Below, one piece after another: positions 63,012 through 64,000 of a DNA stretch of 64,000 nucleotides; position 1 is the stretch's first letter, and each line of letters begins with the position of its first letter. Made by a program: the position numbers and the translations under genes. Below the pieces are notes generated by a model. The model ran no database searches and was not told the origin of the DNA. It saw only the letters and a program-made list of their open reading frames with translations. This DNA comes from an uncultured archaeon (GTDB lineage: Archaea > Halobacteriota > Methanosarcinia > Methanosarcinales > Methanoperedenaceae), in NCBI GenBank assembly GCA_902386135.1, contig CABMIB010000101.1:106994-170993 (forward strand), given 5' to 3'.

Positions 63012-63508
63012 CAACCGTTGAAGAGATGTTCGCCGGGATGAAGAAAATCGCTGACGAGGAGGGCTACAAGTTCAATCCTGTCAAGGAAGAACTGGACGAC
63101 ATCCTCGAGGGTCTGTGGGACAATGAGCACAGGTACGGCTACCCATCATGCCCGTGCAGGCTAGCGGGCGGCGCGCTGGCGGATGACATGGATATAATCT
63201 GCCCGTGCAACTACCGCGATGCGGACGTGGAAGAGTACGGCTGCTGTCTGTGCGTGCTGTACGTGAGCGATGACTGGATAAGCGGGAAGAAGAAGCATGA
63301 CCCGATACCGGAGCGGCGCCCGCAGGAATATTATGAGAAAGGTTATCCGAGCATAATGGAACAAAAAGGAGCAGGAGGTAAAGATATGGCTCAGGTTTAC
63401 AGGTGTACGGTGTGCGGTTATCTCTGCGCGAGAGATGAGCCGCCCGACCTCTGCCCGGTTTGCAGGGCGAAGAAGGAGAGGTTTGAAGAGTTTGAGATGA
63501 AGGGATAA
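63008..63508 (+). CDS. Ferredoxin:thioredoxin reductase catalytic subunit fused to rubredoxin
   Basis: A 166-residue fusion. The FTR beta-like domain (about 1-110) carries CPC, CPC and CLC motifs in the order known for the 4Fe-4S/disulfide active site. A C-terminal rubredoxin (about 122-166) follows, with YRCTVCGYLCARDEP and CPVCRAK. FTR reduces thioredoxin-like partners with ferredoxin electrons; here the neighbour is glutaredoxin-like, which makes a POR-ferredoxin-FTR-glutaredoxin route attractive. The fusion with rubredoxin is unusual in length and worth checking against relatives. Confidence 0.88.
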   Translation: MTTVEEMFAGMKKIADEEGYKFNPVKEELDDILEGLWDNEHRYGYPSCPCRLAGGALADDMDIICPCNYRDADVEEYGCCLCVLYVSDDWISGKKKHDPIPERRPQEYYEKGYPSIMEQKGAGGKDMAQVYRCTVCGYLCARDEPPDLCPVCRAKKERFEEFEMKG

Positions 63509-63537
63509 GGATTAGTCTGGATTTAAAAAGTGGAGCG

Positions 63538-63699
63538 GTGGCGCAGCTATTGAGACGGGAGTTCCCGCATCTTCGGGAATGGTGTGAAGGTCATCTCTGG
63601 TCTCCGGGCTGCTACCATGGCTCAGTTGGACAGGGCTGGGAAGTAGTGGAGAAATACATTTCCTCACAAAATTATTCTGCGAGTGAGAAAGGTTTATAG
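63538..63699 (+). pseudogene. IS200/IS605 TnpA C-terminal remnant
   Basis: A 53-codon open frame ending at TAG 63697-63699. The peptide matches the C-terminal part of a TnpA Y1 transposase: REFPHLREWCEGHLWSPGC, then HGSVGQGWEVVEKYISSQ. The 5' two-thirds of a TnpA gene, including the HUH site, is missing. An imperfect hairpin (TACCC...GGGGTA, 63723-63742) just downstream could be the element end. It lies directly after the FTR-rubredoxin gene. Confidence 0.6.
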
Positions 63700-63722
63700 G
63701 CAAAAAACGCTATCATGCCCTG

Positions 63723-63742
63723 TACCCTTCAAGTAAGGGGTA
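63723..63742 (+). mobile_element. Imperfect hairpin near the IS200/IS605 remnant
   Basis: TACCCTT and AAGGGGTA face each other around a short loop, 24 bases past the remnant stop. IS200/IS605 elements end in such hairpins; this could be the right end. Confidence 0.35.
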
Positions 63743-63816
63743 TAGTGACTGAAGGCGATGAGGTATGTGCATCCTTAAGAATATCTTAAACCAGTGCAAA
63801 AATCGAGGTGGTGAAA

Positions 63817-64000
63817 ATGGGCACAGATAAAACAACAAAAAAGTATAAACTGAAGAAATGTTTAATAAATCCCACCGAAGAAGAGATATTAACACGAGAT
63901 CCATTGATTGCATTTTCATTTTATTTATCTGGTCGGAATAACGTTCTTTTATCAGTATCAGATGAAATTATTGAAAACCTTGATAAAGGTTTTACAAATA
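63817..64000 (+). CDS. Start of an unrecognised gene, cut by the right edge
   Basis: An open frame begins at ATG 63817 with a fair ribosome site (GAGGTGGTGA) and runs to the edge, 61 codons. It begins MGTDKTTKKYKLKKCLIN and is mixed charged. No family can be named from this fragment. The region is AT-rich. Confidence 0.55.
   Translation, partial: MGTDKTTKKYKLKKCLINPTEEEILTRDPLIAFSFYLSGRNNVLLSVSDEIIENLDKGFTN

Overview
The window reads as a chromosome segment of a methane-cycling euryarchaeon of the Methanosarcinales type, most likely close to the ANME-2d / Methanoperedens group. Support for a methanogen or methanotroph biochemistry comes from McrC, an HdrA fused to an MvhD-like domain next to a polyferredoxin, an AksA-type homocitrate synthase with a LeuC/HACN-type hydro-lyase, and paired DUF2180 proteins. 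TiaS, NreA, archaeal TATA boxes and tandem Cdc48 proteins show that it is archaeal. A form III RuBisCO, a diheme c-type cytochrome, a truncated hemoglobin and very large NosD-type surface repeats fit the ANME-2d side. The genus-level placement is inference from gene content only.

1-8.1 kb: a heat-shock block on the minus strand (HSR1-like ArsR regulator, Hsp20, two tandem Cdc48 ATPases, the second cut by the left edge). An inverted repeat matching the motif known for Archaeoglobus HSR1 sits in the regulator promoter. TatA, a MobB-MoaE fusion and ArgS follow. 8.1-11 kb: a glutaredoxin-like protein and anaerobic ribonucleotide reductase NrdD behind a large nested dyad.

11.2-20 kb: an accessory, defence-rich, AT-rich island. 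It holds a HerA ATPase, a NurA-like nuclease and a DNA methyltransferase in one coupled cluster, then an AbiE-like pair whose regulator carries an apparent PD-(D/E)XK nuclease domain, then HicB-HicA. The spacers are full of diverged hairpin repeats, and copies of one repeat bracket the AbiE-like pair.

20-33.4 kb: LarA-family protein, tRNA-Gly(TCC), a LutB-like iron-sulfur protein, a CPA2 antiporter, a methyltransferase, a divergent secreted protein/diheme cytochrome pair, a charged membrane-anchored protein, form III RuBisCO, a COG1395 regulator and TiaS. Two unrecognised small ORFs (49 and 56 aa) flank the tRNA. 33.4-40.2 kb is one giant gene for a secreted beta-helix protein.

40.3-52.1 kb: NadE, truncated hemoglobin, HdrA-MvhD with an eight-cluster polyferredoxin, a radical SAM SPL-like protein, NreA, a QueD/PTPS homologue, a P-type ATPase and a LeuC-type hydro-lyase. 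52.3-55.3 kb is a second AT-rich accessory patch with a TIGR04255-like three-gene cassette.

55.9-63.5 kb: homocitrate synthase, then two ferritin-like proteins and an AhpD-like protein, then a tightly coupled operon McrC - DUF2180 - DUF2180 - PorGD - PorA - PorB - glutaredoxin - FTR/rubredoxin. This looks like an oxidant-defence and low-potential electron supply block tied to methyl-CoM reductase upkeep. The right end holds an IS200/IS605 transposase remnant and the start of an unrecognised gene.
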